This document shows, one piece after another, positions 27,511 to 36,598 of a stretch of DNA of 64,000 nt. The DNA comes from Candidatus Angelobacter sp. Gp1-AA117 (lineage in GTDB: Bacteria > Acidobacteriota > Terriglobia > Terriglobales > Acidobacteriaceae): positions 1 to 64,000 of the forward strand of contig QHVI01000076.1 in assembly GCA_003223515.1 (NCBI GenBank). Direction: 5' to 3'. Position numbers and translations under genes: made by a program. Numbering within the stretch: the stretch's first letter is position 1; each line of letters begins with the position of its first letter. The notes below the pieces were generated by a model, which was not told the origin of the DNA, made no database searches, and saw only the letters and a program-made list of their open reading frames with translations.

Positions 27511-28821
27511 TTACTGCTTTGCCGGTCCCAATGCCCAGCCTTCTAAATCACCGGTCTGTCGCAGAAGCTGCACCTGGGCTTTGTCGAGGTCGAAGCTTGA
27601 GCTCAGGAATGCGGTATAGCGCTGGTGTTCGGTGATACGGGCGTTCTGTTCGTCCTTGAGGGTTGCGCCGCCAGCCTGAATTTTTTCATGGGCAGCGTCG
27701 ATATCCGCCTGGGAGAGTTGGTGCTCCAGTCGCGAGACGTCGCGGGCTGCAGCTAATTGCGCGACGGAACGTTGCAACCGCAGAGTCTCGGAGCTGACCT
27801 GGTCCTTTATGTTTTGTGCTTCTTTCTGGGCCTTGAGCGCGTCGGCTTCGGCTGCTTTAGCCACATCACGCTGCGGCGAATTGAAAAAAGGGAATCGAAT
27901 GAGAGCGCCGACTGTTATGTTGTGCCGTTGGAACTTGCGGAAGAATTCATCGTAGTTGTTGTAACGGGCCAACACTGCATACTGGCCTACAATGTCGAGT
28001 GCCGGATAGAGTTGCTTCGACTCCCCCAAGGCACGAAAAGATTTAGCCGTGGCGGTTTCCTGGGCGATCTTCACCAGAGGATTTTTCTCAACAGCCTGAG
28101 CGGCGAGGTCCGTGTCCTGTGAAACGTCAGGCAGCTTAGGGATGGTCTCAGTCGAGGTGCGGATGGAGTTCGCTGGCAATCCGGTGAGTTGGGAAAGACG
28201 CAGGCGCAACTGGTCTACTGCTGCCCGGATTTCGGCAATTTGTGCGCGAGTGCGAGCGCCTGTCAATTGGGCACGTGTTATCTCTAAATTGGAATCGAGA
28301 CCGGCCTGGACGCGCTGGTTCACAATGTCCTCGTACCGCGCGGCAAATTCCTGCTGCTCTTTTTCGACATTCAATGAAGATTGCAGAAGATCGAGCTGGA
28401 TATACGCGAGGGCGGTTTCCATAATTACGTCATTGCGGCGGTCGGCATTCTGTGCCTCTGTAGTCCTGACCTCGCCCCTGGCTGCCTTGATGAACTCCCG
28501 TTGCGCAGCGTTGAAGAGAAATGACTGGGTATTCACATTGAAAATAGAAGGGGCAGCGCCTTCAATGCTCAGCGGAAATCCATTGGAGTAGGCCAGCCCC
28601 GAGCCAAACGTCACCTGAGGCACAAAGAGGTCGCGCGACTGCAGGTAATTGGCGCGGGCGCGTTGCAGATCAGCGCGGGCAATGGCGCTGGTGGCGCTGT
28701 TTTTCAGCGCCAGTTCAATCGCAGTGCGGAAGGGAAGTGGATTGTCCTGAGCATGGGTGAGAATTGAGAAGGGACACAGAACACAAATGAGGATAAGGAT
28801 TGCACGAAAGCTGAATTTCAT
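27511..28821 (-). CDS. TolC-family outer-membrane efflux protein
   Basis: 436 residues with a signal peptide (MKFSFRAILILICVLC, cleavage near HAQDN). Two repeats of the outer-membrane efflux protein domain are seen: long heptad-rich helices (ATSAIARADLQRARANYLQS; QEFAARYEDIVNQRVQAGL) and NPLVKIAQETATAKSFRALGE, with beta-strand spans between. It forms a trimeric channel across the outer membrane. It follows the TPR and HlyD-type genes on one transcript (37-base gap). No inner-membrane pump lies in this operon. Confidence 0.88.
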   Translation of the reverse strand: MKFSFRAILILICVLCPFSILTHAQDNPLPFRTAIELALKNSATSAIARADLQRARANYLQSRDLFVPQVTFGSGLAYSNGFPLSIEGAAPSIFNVNTQSFLFNAAQREFIKAARGEVRTTEAQNADRRNDVIMETALAYIQLDLLQSSLNVEKEQQEFAARYEDIVNQRVQAGLDSNLEITRAQLTGARTRAQIAEIRAAVDQLRLRLSQLTGLPANSIRTSTETIPKLPDVSQDTDLAAQAVEKNPLVKIAQETATAKSFRALGESKQLYPALDIVGQYAVLARYNNYDEFFRKFQRHNITVGALIRFPFFNSPQRDVAKAAEADALKAQKEAQNIKDQVSSETLRLQRSVAQLAAARDVSRLEHQLSQADIDAAHEKIQAGGATLKDEQNARITEHQRYTAFLSSSFDLDKAQVQLLRQTGDLEGWALGPAKQ

Positions 28822-28858
28822 GATTCACCTGTTCGGAGATCAGGAGTGAAACGTGATT

Positions 28859-29839
28859 CTAACGGGAAAGTTTCGCAAGCGCATCCTGAGCGGGCTGAAA
28901 CTGAGAGGCCAATGCCAGCGCAGCGCGATATTCCTGAGCGGCCGCCTGCGTATCACCCTGCTTTTCCAGGAGCTGTCCGAGAAAGTAATGAGCCTGGAAC
29001 ACCGGACCATCTTCCGCCGGATTATCAGAGGCAATGTATTTGCGGAAAAGTTGTATCGCTTCGGGATAGTTGCGTCCACCCTGTAGCAGCAGAGAGGCTG
29101 CATCGAAATAGGAAACACTGCCCTGGTGTTTGGCGTTGAGCGACTGGTTGACCGCATCCTCTATTTCCTGCAACCTGCCCGCCCGCCGGTAGAAGGAACC
29201 CAGTGCTACCCAGTAACGCGAAAGATTTCCGCTGATCTGAATGGCGGTTTTGTACTCCTGCTCAGCTTTGCCTTTTGAGTTTGTCTGTTCTTCAATACGG
29301 CCATACATGTAATGGGCCAGAGCGGGATCATATTTCAAAACATAATCAGCCAGTTGCCGCGCCTTGGTTTTATCTCCGCCCATGATCGTGGGCGCCTCGG
29401 TATAAAACTCGCTCAGGTCGGCGCGTGCCTCGAGATTCTTTCCGGTGGAATCCGTGGACACTGCTTTTTCCAACTCAGCTTTGGTTTTGCGTACCAGGCT
29501 GATGGCCGATAAAGGATGCAGGCGTCCGAGGCTGTCAGCCTTTTCGCCATAAGCGCGGCCCAGCCACTGGTGATATTCACTGTTCTGGGACTGCAGCGCG
29601 ACTGATTTTTCGGCGGCGCGGATGGAATCGTCCCAGCGTTCAAGCTGGAAATAAATGCGGGCCAGCAGGTTGTAGGCTTCCGCATCATTGGGATTCTGCT
29701 GAATCCGGGCGTTAAAGGTACGGATGGCTTCATCGGCTCTGCCGGATTCCAGCAGGGACATGCTGCTGGATTGCGCCAGCGCCGCAGCACTGAGCAGAAA
29801 AAGCAGCAAAACTGCCTTCAGGGGCCGCTTCACGCTCAA
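28859..29839 (-). CDS. Periplasmic tetratricopeptide-repeat protein
   Basis: 326 residues with a signal peptide (MSVKRPLKAVLLLFLLSAAA, cleavage after LAQ). At least five TPR units follow: ADEAIRTFNARIQQNPNDAE, then YNLLARIYFQLERWDDSI, AEQEYKTAIQISGNLSRYWV, PEAIQLFRKYIASDN, and TQAAAQEYRAALALASQF. TPRs make a protein-binding superhelix. Its start overlaps the adaptor's stop by four bases, so it is probably made in step with the efflux parts and may assist their assembly. Confidence 0.85.
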   Translation of the reverse strand: MSVKRPLKAVLLLFLLSAAALAQSSSMSLLESGRADEAIRTFNARIQQNPNDAEAYNLLARIYFQLERWDDSIRAAEKSVALQSQNSEYHQWLGRAYGEKADSLGRLHPLSAISLVRKTKAELEKAVSTDSTGKNLEARADLSEFYTEAPTIMGGDKTKARQLADYVLKYDPALAHYMYGRIEEQTNSKGKAEQEYKTAIQISGNLSRYWVALGSFYRRAGRLQEIEDAVNQSLNAKHQGSVSYFDAASLLLQGGRNYPEAIQLFRKYIASDNPAEDGPVFQAHYFLGQLLEKQGDTQAAAQEYRAALALASQFQPAQDALAKLSR

Positions 29840-31086
29840 CGCTGGACCACCTTTACTTCCATTCCATCGTGGAGGGCCTGAGCGTTCACGGCTCCCAGCG
29901 CGATCTCTGTGCCTTCCCGGATTCCATTTTTAATTTCTACACGGGTCAAGTTGGATGCGCCGGTTTCAACTTCGTGCGCCTTGATCTTATTTCCGGCAAT
30001 TTCATAGACCACGCGCTTGCCCTCAAAATCATGGACGGCCTCACGCGAGACCGTAAGCACATTGTCATGGCGATCGAGGACAATATTTACATTCACATTC
30101 ACGTTGGGCAGTAACTTGTGATCGTTGTTGGGAATCTCGCAGGTGATCTCCCCCACGGAACGAGTTCCAACCATGGTGACCGTGGTCGGGACGCGGGTGA
30201 CAATCCCTTCCCAGGCGCGGCCCGGAAGAGCGTCCCAACTGATATCTACTTTTTGTCCTTTGGCCAGCTTGCCGATGTCCGGCTCATCGACAAAAGCGCG
30301 CACCTGAATGGTGTTGAGGGTGGCCATCTGCATAATCAGATCGCCGGTATTGACGTATGAACCTGCCTTTACCGGCAACTGGTAGACGATGCCTGCGAAG
30401 GGCGCGCGGATATTGGAGTTCTTGAGCAATTCCTGCGCGGCCTCATAAGCGGCTCGTGCTTCGCTCGCGTTTGCTTCGACCCGTGTTACGTCCTGACTCG
30501 AGAAACGTCCGGTCTGCTTGGATTGCAGGAGCTGCAAATCGGCATCAGCCTTCTTCAGCCGGTTGCGGGCCTCTTCAACTTCCGCCGGAGAAGCCGCCCC
30601 GTTCTGCTGTAATCGCTGGACAGCCGCAAGGTTGCGCTGCGCCGCATCACGTTCTGTCTCAGCCTTAGCCAGCTCAGACCTGTTGGTGAGGACTTCCTCC
30701 TGAGTGCCTCCGGAGTGTACTGCTTGCAGCTCGGCTTCAGCAGTGCGCAGTTGCGCCAGGGCTTTGGCCGCCTGGGCGCGAGCGTCGGCATCTTCAAGCT
30801 GCACGAGAAGCTGGCCGGTTTTTACTGTATCGCCATTGTTGACCAGCACGCGTTTCACAATCGAAGCAGCCAGCGCGTGTGCCTCAAAATTCTGAACCGG
30901 CTCAACTTTTCCATTGGTGGAGATGGAGCTGGAAATCTGCTGCCGCGTTACCCTCTCTGCGCGGACGGATACCACGCCACGGCGCATCTCCCAGCCGGAG
31001 AAGACCAGCAGCGCGATAATGGCCGCCGCCACAATCAGCACCAGGTTGTAGCGTTCGAGAAAACTGGCTTTTTCTTTTCTTACCAT
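29836..31086 (-). CDS. HlyD/RND-type periplasmic adaptor (membrane fusion protein)
   Basis: 416 residues. One N-terminal membrane segment (YNLVLIVAAAIIALLVFSGW, 14-33) anchors it in the inner membrane. A biotinyl-lipoyl half (GKVEPVQNFEAHALAASIVK), a long helical hairpin (about 105-215, rich in A/E/R/Q) and a second lipoyl half with beta-barrel (NIRAPFAGIVYQLPVKAGSY) follow in the usual order. It links an inner-membrane pump to TolC. This operon carries adaptor, TPR protein and TolC but no pump, so it presumably works with a transporter encoded elsewhere. Divergent from queF. Confidence 0.88.
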   Translation of the reverse strand: MVRKEKASFLERYNLVLIVAAAIIALLVFSGWEMRRGVVSVRAERVTRQQISSSISTNGKVEPVQNFEAHALAASIVKRVLVNNGDTVKTGQLLVQLEDADARAQAAKALAQLRTAEAELQAVHSGGTQEEVLTNRSELAKAETERDAAQRNLAAVQRLQQNGAASPAEVEEARNRLKKADADLQLLQSKQTGRFSSQDVTRVEANASEARAAYEAAQELLKNSNIRAPFAGIVYQLPVKAGSYVNTGDLIMQMATLNTIQVRAFVDEPDIGKLAKGQKVDISWDALPGRAWEGIVTRVPTTVTMVGTRSVGEITCEIPNNDHKLLPNVNVNVNIVLDRHDNVLTVSREAVHDFEGKRVVYEIAGNKIKAHEVETGASNLTRVEIKNGIREGTEIALGAVNAQALHDGMEVKVVQR

Positions 31087-31253
31087 CGGGGAAACGTTTC
31101 AGTATAAATAACCGGCTTCAACGAGCGCACAAATTCCTGCTCATGTCCTGTCAAAGAAGGCACTCCCAGGCAGATGTGAGCTGCAAGTCTGGTATTAGAT
31201 GCATGCGGCTGGTGTTCCGTTACTGAATCGAGCCTGTTGCTACAATTGAATCA

Positions 31254-31652
31254 ATGGCAAATCGCACCGGCTATACCGAACAGCACGCGAAAGCGGGTTT
31301 GGACCACAACTTTCCTGAAATAGACACCTGGCCTAATCAGTTTCCCGCCTATGAGATTCTGGTAGACGTGCCGGAGTTCACCTCCGTGTGCCCGAAGACC
31401 GGCTTGCCGGATTTCGGCGTGCTGGAGATTCGCTACATGCCGGATAAGCTCTGCCTGGAATTGAAATCATTGAAAGAATACCTGCTGCATTACCGCAATC
31501 TGGGAATCTTTCAGGAGAACATTGTGAACCAGGTGCTGGAGGACGTGGTGCGTGCCGCTAAACCAAAATGGGTAGTGCTGAAAGGCGTGTTCCGTCCGCG
31601 TGGAGGCATCGGCACCACAGTAGAAGTGCGCTGGCCCCGGCCGAAGAAATAA
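31254..31652 (+). CDS. queF: NADPH-dependent 7-cyano-7-deazaguanine reductase
   Basis: 132 residues, the short (unimodular) QueF type. It reduces preQ0 to preQ1 in queuosine tRNA modification. The catalytic cysteine is in FTSVCPKTGLPDFG (about residues 43-56). The QueF motif ELKSLKEYL (about 66-74) and the conserved FxEN-type stretch GIFQENIVNQ (about 82-91) are present. No preQ1 riboswitch is apparent in the 167 bases upstream. It stands alone between the divergent adaptor gene and a large repeat. Confidence 0.95.
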   Translation: MANRTGYTEQHAKAGLDHNFPEIDTWPNQFPAYEILVDVPEFTSVCPKTGLPDFGVLEIRYMPDKLCLELKSLKEYLLHYRNLGIFQENIVNQVLEDVVRAAKPKWVVLKGVFRPRGGIGTTVEVRWPRPKK

Positions 31653-31654
31653 AT

Positions 31655-31863
31655 CTTTAGCCGCTGATAAACGCTGAAAACCAAGAAACTTACCACAGAT
31701 CAACACTCATAAACACAGATCGGATTTTAGAGAATTCAAGTTCCTTCAGCCAGTGATTCAATCAAATTATTTGAATAGCTGTATCTGTGTTAATCAGTTC
31801 TATCTGTGTCATCTGTGGTCAGGTTTTGACTTTTCAGCGTCATCAGCGTTTATCAGCGGCTAA
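31655..31863. repeat. Large imperfect inverted repeat ('cgctgataaacgctgaaa ... cacagatcaacactcat')
   Basis: Left arm 31660-31727 (agccgctgataaacgctgaaa...ccacagatcaacactcataaacacagat). Right arm 31780-31863 (atctgtgttaatcagttctatctgtgtcatctgtgg...cagcgtcatcagcgtttatcagcggct). The ends are perfect inverted copies (agccgctgataaacgctga / tcagcgtttatcagcggct). Central part unique and AT-rich. Same element type as 14816-15051. Confidence 0.85.
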
Positions 31864-31884
31864 AGATATAATTGCCTGGCTCGA

Positions 31885-33114
31885 ATGCAGCCCAAACTCT
31901 ATCCCCGCCTCATGCTTGCGCTGCTTACCGGACTTAACATCCTCAATTACATTGACCGCTCGGTCTTGTTCGCGGTTCAGCCGCTGATCAAAAGCGAGTT
32001 CCACGTCACGGATGCAGAGATTGGCTGGCTCACCAGCATGTTTCTTTACTGCTACATGATTGCCGGGCCATTTGTGGGCTGGATGGGGGACCGTTTCCCG
32101 CGCAAGTACATCGTTTCCATCGGGATCATGGTCTGGAGCGGCTTCACGCTGCTTACCTGGATCACGCACACCTATCACGAGTTGTTGTTCCGGCACGCTA
32201 TCGTCGGTATTGGAGAGGCAAGCTACGCCACGATTGCTCCCACTTTGATCGCCGATCTTTTCCCGCTGGAGCGGCGTGGACGAATGCTCTCTATCTTCTA
32301 TCTTGGGCTGCCATTCGGCACGGCTGTAGGCTATCTCATAGGTGGTTCTCTGGGAGAACACTTCGGATGGCGTTTGCCCTTCATGGTGGCTGGTCTTCCT
32401 GGATTTGTGTTGGCGATCCTGTTGCTGACGCTTCCAGAGCCTCGCCGGGGTGAAACTGAGGAACAGGATAAGTCGGCTGTGCGCTCTACACTTACCGGTC
32501 TGTTCAAAAACGGCGCCTTCATTACAGTGAGCCTGGGCATTGCAATGTACAGCTTTGCCGTGGGTGGACTTCAGGTTTGGATTCCGACCTTCCTTGAACG
32601 CATGCGCGGTTTGTCCTTGGGGAGAGCCAACCTTATTTTCGGCGGTATTGCTGCGGTCAATGGAATTTTTGCCACCTTGCTTGGTGGCTGGATCGGTGAT
32701 CGCCTGATGAAGCGTTATAACGGGGCTTACTATACTTTCTCCGGCATAGCCATGTTCATTGCCGTGCCTTTCATGGTCATCTCCATCTATGTGGCAGGCC
32801 CTATGATGTTTCCTCTCATGTTTATGGCAGTTTTCTTTCTGCTGATAGGGACTGCGCCAAGCAATGCTGCGCTGGTCAACTCCGTCAGTGCAGGGATACG
32901 GGCTACGGCGATGGCAGTGAACCTGGTGATTATCCATCTACTCGGTGACGCTTTTTCTCCAATTCTGATTGGCAAGATTTCCGACAGGAGTTCACTGCAA
33001 ACAGGCTTCCTGGCCACATACGTGGCGGCAGGACTCTCAGGCGTGCTGTTCATCTACGGAGCGCGCTTTGCGCCACGGCTCCATGGACAAACATCTTCCA
33101 AGGCAGAAGCGTAG
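31885..33114 (+). CDS. Major facilitator superfamily transporter (Spinster-like)
   Basis: 409 residues with about twelve hydrophobic segments. The N-terminal NYIDRSVLFAVQPLIKSEF (about 22-40) is typical of the Spinster/hexuronate-like MFS group. The loop 2-3 motif GPFVGWMGDRFPRKYI (about 61-76) is the MFS signature, repeated in weaker form in the second half (LLGGWIGDRLMKRY). It is a secondary carrier in the inner membrane for a small organic solute. Substrate unknown. It is preceded by the inverted repeat and converges with the usher-like operon. Confidence 0.87.
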   Translation: MQPKLYPRLMLALLTGLNILNYIDRSVLFAVQPLIKSEFHVTDAEIGWLTSMFLYCYMIAGPFVGWMGDRFPRKYIVSIGIMVWSGFTLLTWITHTYHELLFRHAIVGIGEASYATIAPTLIADLFPLERRGRMLSIFYLGLPFGTAVGYLIGGSLGEHFGWRLPFMVAGLPGFVLAILLLTLPEPRRGETEEQDKSAVRSTLTGLFKNGAFITVSLGIAMYSFAVGGLQVWIPTFLERMRGLSLGRANLIFGGIAAVNGIFATLLGGWIGDRLMKRYNGAYYTFSGIAMFIAVPFMVISIYVAGPMMFPLMFMAVFFLLIGTAPSNAALVNSVSAGIRATAMAVNLVIIHLLGDAFSPILIGKISDRSSLQTGFLATYVAAGLSGVLFIYGARFAPRLHGQTSSKAEA

Positions 33115-33224
33115 AGCCGCGAACAGAGTTGTGGCGTTCAGACGATGGCTGCAGCCCTTCCACCGTCTGGGCCGTGCTCTTGCACATCTCAACCACATCG
33201 TTGTTTCTCAGGGCGCCAGAAGTT

Positions 33225-35834
33225 TCACCGTCCTACAGCGGCGCTCCTGGCCTGGGCCAGTGGGTCTGCCGTACACACCTCGAAATCAATACCATTCAGG
33301 CTGACCGGGTCAGCCGCAAGTTCGACCCGGCGGGTAAGATGCGTGCTGCCGTAGGTAATCGTCAAGTCGTGCGGGCCACTGGAAAGATTGCTGATCTTAT
33401 ATTTCCCATCACCATCAACAATTACGACGGAAGCCCCGATGTCTATACGAAGGTCTACCTTGCTGTTGTCGAGTTGCGCTCCCGTGCATGTCACCGTGCC
33501 GTGAATGCTGCGGAACGCGCGCACCACAAAATCCACCCGCGCAGGTTCATTCACCTCTACATGTGCTGTTTGCGGTGTAAATGAATTGAAATCATAGGAT
33601 GGCGGAAGCGACTGAGCGTCCAGTGTGACCGTGTATGTACCGCCATTGGTGAGATTGAAGCGGAAAGAACCATTGTCGGTGGTGCGTATCTGCTCCTGCT
33701 TCACACCTGTGATATGAATGACGGCCTTGCTGAGAGGCAGGCCGCCGTCATTACGTACACTGCCGAAAAGCAGGGCCTTGCGCGTGCTGATGCCAAAATT
33801 AACGACCGTATTCTCATCGGTCTCAACATGAGGGGCCGTAGTGAAGATATACGAACCGGCGCTCTGGTATTCGACGTCCACGGAATGTTTACCTTCCATA
33901 ACAGAATGAAAGTAGTAGACGCCGGACTTATCTGTGTGGGTGCGCCGCACACCATCAAGGACAACAGTGACGCCTTCCATGCCTCCCGCAGTGTGCCCAT
34001 CTTCATCCACAAATACTTCACCGCGTATCCAGCCAAGTTGCTGGAAATAGTTGAGGAAGCCGGGCACGCTGCCCAGTTGCCGGCGAAGCCCAATCGCAAG
34101 CAACGGAGTCCGCAGAACGCTGCCCGGGGCCTGTGTTTCAAGCAGTGATCCAGTAACGTCGAGCGTGGTCGTAGGCGTGAGATGTACTGAGAGACTTCCG
34201 CTGCCCAGCCTGGAAGTGACGCGCCCGATGATTCTCTGGTCATCAACTTCTCTGTATCCGAAGTCCAGTGACAGCAGATTTCGCCGCACCGTCCAGTTAA
34301 AAGTGCCGCCGTACTCATTGCGGACCGGCGCGAGGTTCAGGTTCAGGTTGGTGATCAATCCGCCGCCAATCAGGTCGGCATGAGCGCGGATGAAATCGAG
34401 GATGTCTTCCGGGGTGGTGGCGGTGACGCCCGCTTCAAGCAATGCCTGCCGCAGGCCCGGAACATTGCCGACCACGTAATCCAGGGTCGGTGCCTGGGTC
34501 TGGCGCGAGCCATAGAAAGTGAACCTTACCGGCCCGGAGTTGATGCGCATTGAATCGCGCACCAGATAAGAACCGAGGTCCGCAGCGTCATTGCGCCGGT
34601 ATTGGTACTGGATGCTGTTGCCGAAATGCTGGGTATCGAAGGCAAGGCCAACGGGGACAGCATTGGAGACAATAGCCTCCGCATTGCGCCGTGACAGCTC
34701 TGCATGATCAAAGCCCCCGCTGAGAGTGAAATGGCCGAGCCGCCATTGCATCCGTGCAGCGGCAGAAGTGTTTGCCTGAGTGGTGCCGTCCAGCAGACGG
34801 TATGTGTCCCGTGTTCCGGAGAAATCCACGCCCAGAGTGCCGGTCAACTGATGCGTCCAGTTGCCACTGCCCTGGAAGCCTCGCGCAGGGGCGGCCGAAA
34901 GCCCGGGAAAATGGAGCGGGGTTGAACGCACCCGAACCTGCATCCGGTCCTTTGACCCGAAAAAGTCAAACAAACCTGCACCGGCCGCTCCTTCACTCAT
35001 ACCCAACTCCAGTTGCAAGCGAAGCCGCTCTGGATTCAGGTAGTCATACATCAACGAGCCGATGACGCCCGAGCGTCCGGAAGCGTAGGACGGCGAAGCA
35101 TGGACCCACTGTGTACTGGCGATGAGACCGCTGTGCCGTGTGAGTCCGAAGCGGTAGCCCGCATCAATGGTGCGGTCAGGGTCAGGATCGAACATTCTCT
35201 GCCGGAAATTAGTGAGAGAGGCAATTCCGGCGTGCAGGAACCACGGGCCACTTTGGATGTGCAGGCCGCGCAAATCCGTTCCGGAGAGCGTGAGCGGCGA
35301 TTGCTCCACAAAGCTATCCAGCAAAGTCACCGTGGTGGATGAACTGGCAAAACGAAGTGAGGCAAGCGGCAGAGCCGTCTGCCGCTTCTCCGGCGAAAAA
35401 GAGTGACCATTGGCAACTGAGACAGCGACGCTGGCTGTATGACCGCCCTGAGTGCGGGACATGTTTAACGTGGTTTCCACCTGGCCGGGATCGCTGGAAT
35501 ACATGGTCGAGATGTAGCCGGATTCCTGCATTCCTTGTTCGTGCATTCTGGCTGCCTTGATCCGCTCGAGTTGCTCCGGGCGAGGCGAGACAAAAACTTC
35601 ATGCTCAATCGTGGTTCCATCGGCCAGGGTGACTACATGGGTTGTGCAGGGACGCTTGCCGCTAATGATGACCACGCCACCATCCACTTCTACCTCTGCG
35701 CAATCATTGTCAATGCTGTAAGCAGCAGTGGCATTGGTTCCAGTGACGCGGAGTTGGGCGCCGGCGGAAACGTGGATGGCATCTGCGGCAAAGGCTGCTG
35801 TGCCAAGGCATAGAATCGTTGTGATGATCTTCAT
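33225..35834 (-). CDS. Putative outer-membrane beta-barrel, usher-like, with C-terminal regulatory-like domains
   Basis: 869 residues with a signal peptide (MKIITTILCLGTAAFAADA). Residues about 20-90 form an N-terminal beta domain with a cysteine pair (NDCAEVE; RPCTTH). Residues about 120-560 alternate polar and hydrophobic positions as in a large beta-barrel (TLGVDFSGTRDTYRLL; FGNSIQYQYRRND). Residues about 575-860 hold three or four carboxypeptidase-regulatory-like/prealbumin domains (GEVFVDEDGHTAGG; LFGSVRNDGGLPLSKAV; IHGTVTCTGAQLDNSKV). Size and place after a chaperone-like gene suggest a fimbrial-usher role, but it is not a classical PapC-type usher. The start overlaps the chaperone stop (ATGA). 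Function is inferred from the operon. Confidence 0.6.
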   Translation of the reverse strand: MKIITTILCLGTAAFAADAIHVSAGAQLRVTGTNATAAYSIDNDCAEVEVDGGVVIISGKRPCTTHVVTLADGTTIEHEVFVSPRPEQLERIKAARMHEQGMQESGYISTMYSSDPGQVETTLNMSRTQGGHTASVAVSVANGHSFSPEKRQTALPLASLRFASSSTTVTLLDSFVEQSPLTLSGTDLRGLHIQSGPWFLHAGIASLTNFRQRMFDPDPDRTIDAGYRFGLTRHSGLIASTQWVHASPSYASGRSGVIGSLMYDYLNPERLRLQLELGMSEGAAGAGLFDFFGSKDRMQVRVRSTPLHFPGLSAAPARGFQGSGNWTHQLTGTLGVDFSGTRDTYRLLDGTTQANTSAAARMQWRLGHFTLSGGFDHAELSRRNAEAIVSNAVPVGLAFDTQHFGNSIQYQYRRNDAADLGSYLVRDSMRINSGPVRFTFYGSRQTQAPTLDYVVGNVPGLRQALLEAGVTATTPEDILDFIRAHADLIGGGLITNLNLNLAPVRNEYGGTFNWTVRRNLLSLDFGYREVDDQRIIGRVTSRLGSGSLSVHLTPTTTLDVTGSLLETQAPGSVLRTPLLAIGLRRQLGSVPGFLNYFQQLGWIRGEVFVDEDGHTAGGMEGVTVVLDGVRRTHTDKSGVYYFHSVMEGKHSVDVEYQSAGSYIFTTAPHVETDENTVVNFGISTRKALLFGSVRNDGGLPLSKAVIHITGVKQEQIRTTDNGSFRFNLTNGGTYTVTLDAQSLPPSYDFNSFTPQTAHVEVNEPARVDFVVRAFRSIHGTVTCTGAQLDNSKVDLRIDIGASVVIVDGDGKYKISNLSSGPHDLTITYGSTHLTRRVELAADPVSLNGIDFEVCTADPLAQARSAAVGR

Positions 35835-36598
35835 GGGACGCTGAACTCTGTGGTGCGGGTGACGGCCTTTCCCGCATATTCAAGTGAACACAGCACCCGA
35901 TATTTGCCCGGGGGAAGTGTGCCGGCATAATTAGCATGTAATGAGTTGCGCTCTCCGGGGAGCAATCTCTTTTGCTCAAAGACTGCTCTTCCCACCAGTT
36001 TTCCCGGCTGATTCACAATGGCGGCCACGCCGCGCACGATCACCGGTTCCGGCCCGATGTTGGCCAATTCCTGAGTCACAGTGGTATTAGTGGTAGCAGT
36101 CGGCGGGGCAACCTGAGGCGTCACGATATCAAGTTTCACATTGTCAGAGGTGGAAAAATCCACGACCGTGCCCAGGTTCAACTGCACTCTGGGGCCCTGG
36201 GGTGATTGCGCCGGTTGTCCACGAAAGAAAACAGCCACAGCGCGGATATCCGTTTCTACGGGCAGCACAAAGATTACGGGTACTACCGTTGCCTGTCCTG
36301 GCTGCAGCTCCACATGATTCACGGGCACCACTGCAAGAGCCGCGATGCTGCCGGAAGTCTGGCCTGCGGTAATGAAAGTGCGCTTCCCGTTTTCCACCAG
36401 AACATCAGTCACCTCAACTTTGAAAACATAAACCGAGTCAGTGAGGTTTGAGACCTTGAAATTCTGAGTGCTGGTTTGGCCGGCGCGTCCCTTCAGGCTG
36501 AGAGATGCCGGTGAAACGCTAATGAGGCTTTGTGCCGAAGCATCACGGCCGCCGAGGCAATAAAAAGTTAAGAGTAAAGCAAGAAAGGTTTTTTTCAT
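35831..36598 (-). CDS. Periplasmic chaperone-like protein (fimbrial chaperone type)
   Basis: 255 residues from ATG 36598, which has a strong GGAGGAG upstream and overlaps the previous gene's TGA (ATGA). Signal peptide MKKTFLALLLTFYCLGG. The mature part has two immunoglobulin-like beta domains. The first (LISVSPASLSLKGRAGQTST; FKVSNLTDSVYVFKVEVTDV; VELQPGQATVVPVIFVLP) has the layout of pilus chaperones (PapD/CooB-like) and the second (about 150-255) ends PGKYRVLCSLEYAGKAV. It probably caps subunits in the periplasm before handing them to the neighbouring barrel protein. Homology to pilus chaperones is by pattern only. Confidence 0.6.
   Translation of the reverse strand: MKKTFLALLLTFYCLGGRDASAQSLISVSPASLSLKGRAGQTSTQNFKVSNLTDSVYVFKVEVTDVLVENGKRTFITAGQTSGSIAALAVVPVNHVELQPGQATVVPVIFVLPVETDIRAVAVFFRGQPAQSPQGPRVQLNLGTVVDFSTSDNVKLDIVTPQVAPPTATTNTTVTQELANIGPEPVIVRGVAAIVNQPGKLVGRAVFEQKRLLPGERNSLHANYAGTLPPGKYRVLCSLEYAGKAVTRTTEFSVP

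Noticed and set aside
31087-31253. preQ1 riboswitch before queF
   Set aside because: No preQ1-type pseudoknot or its conserved A-rich tail is seen.
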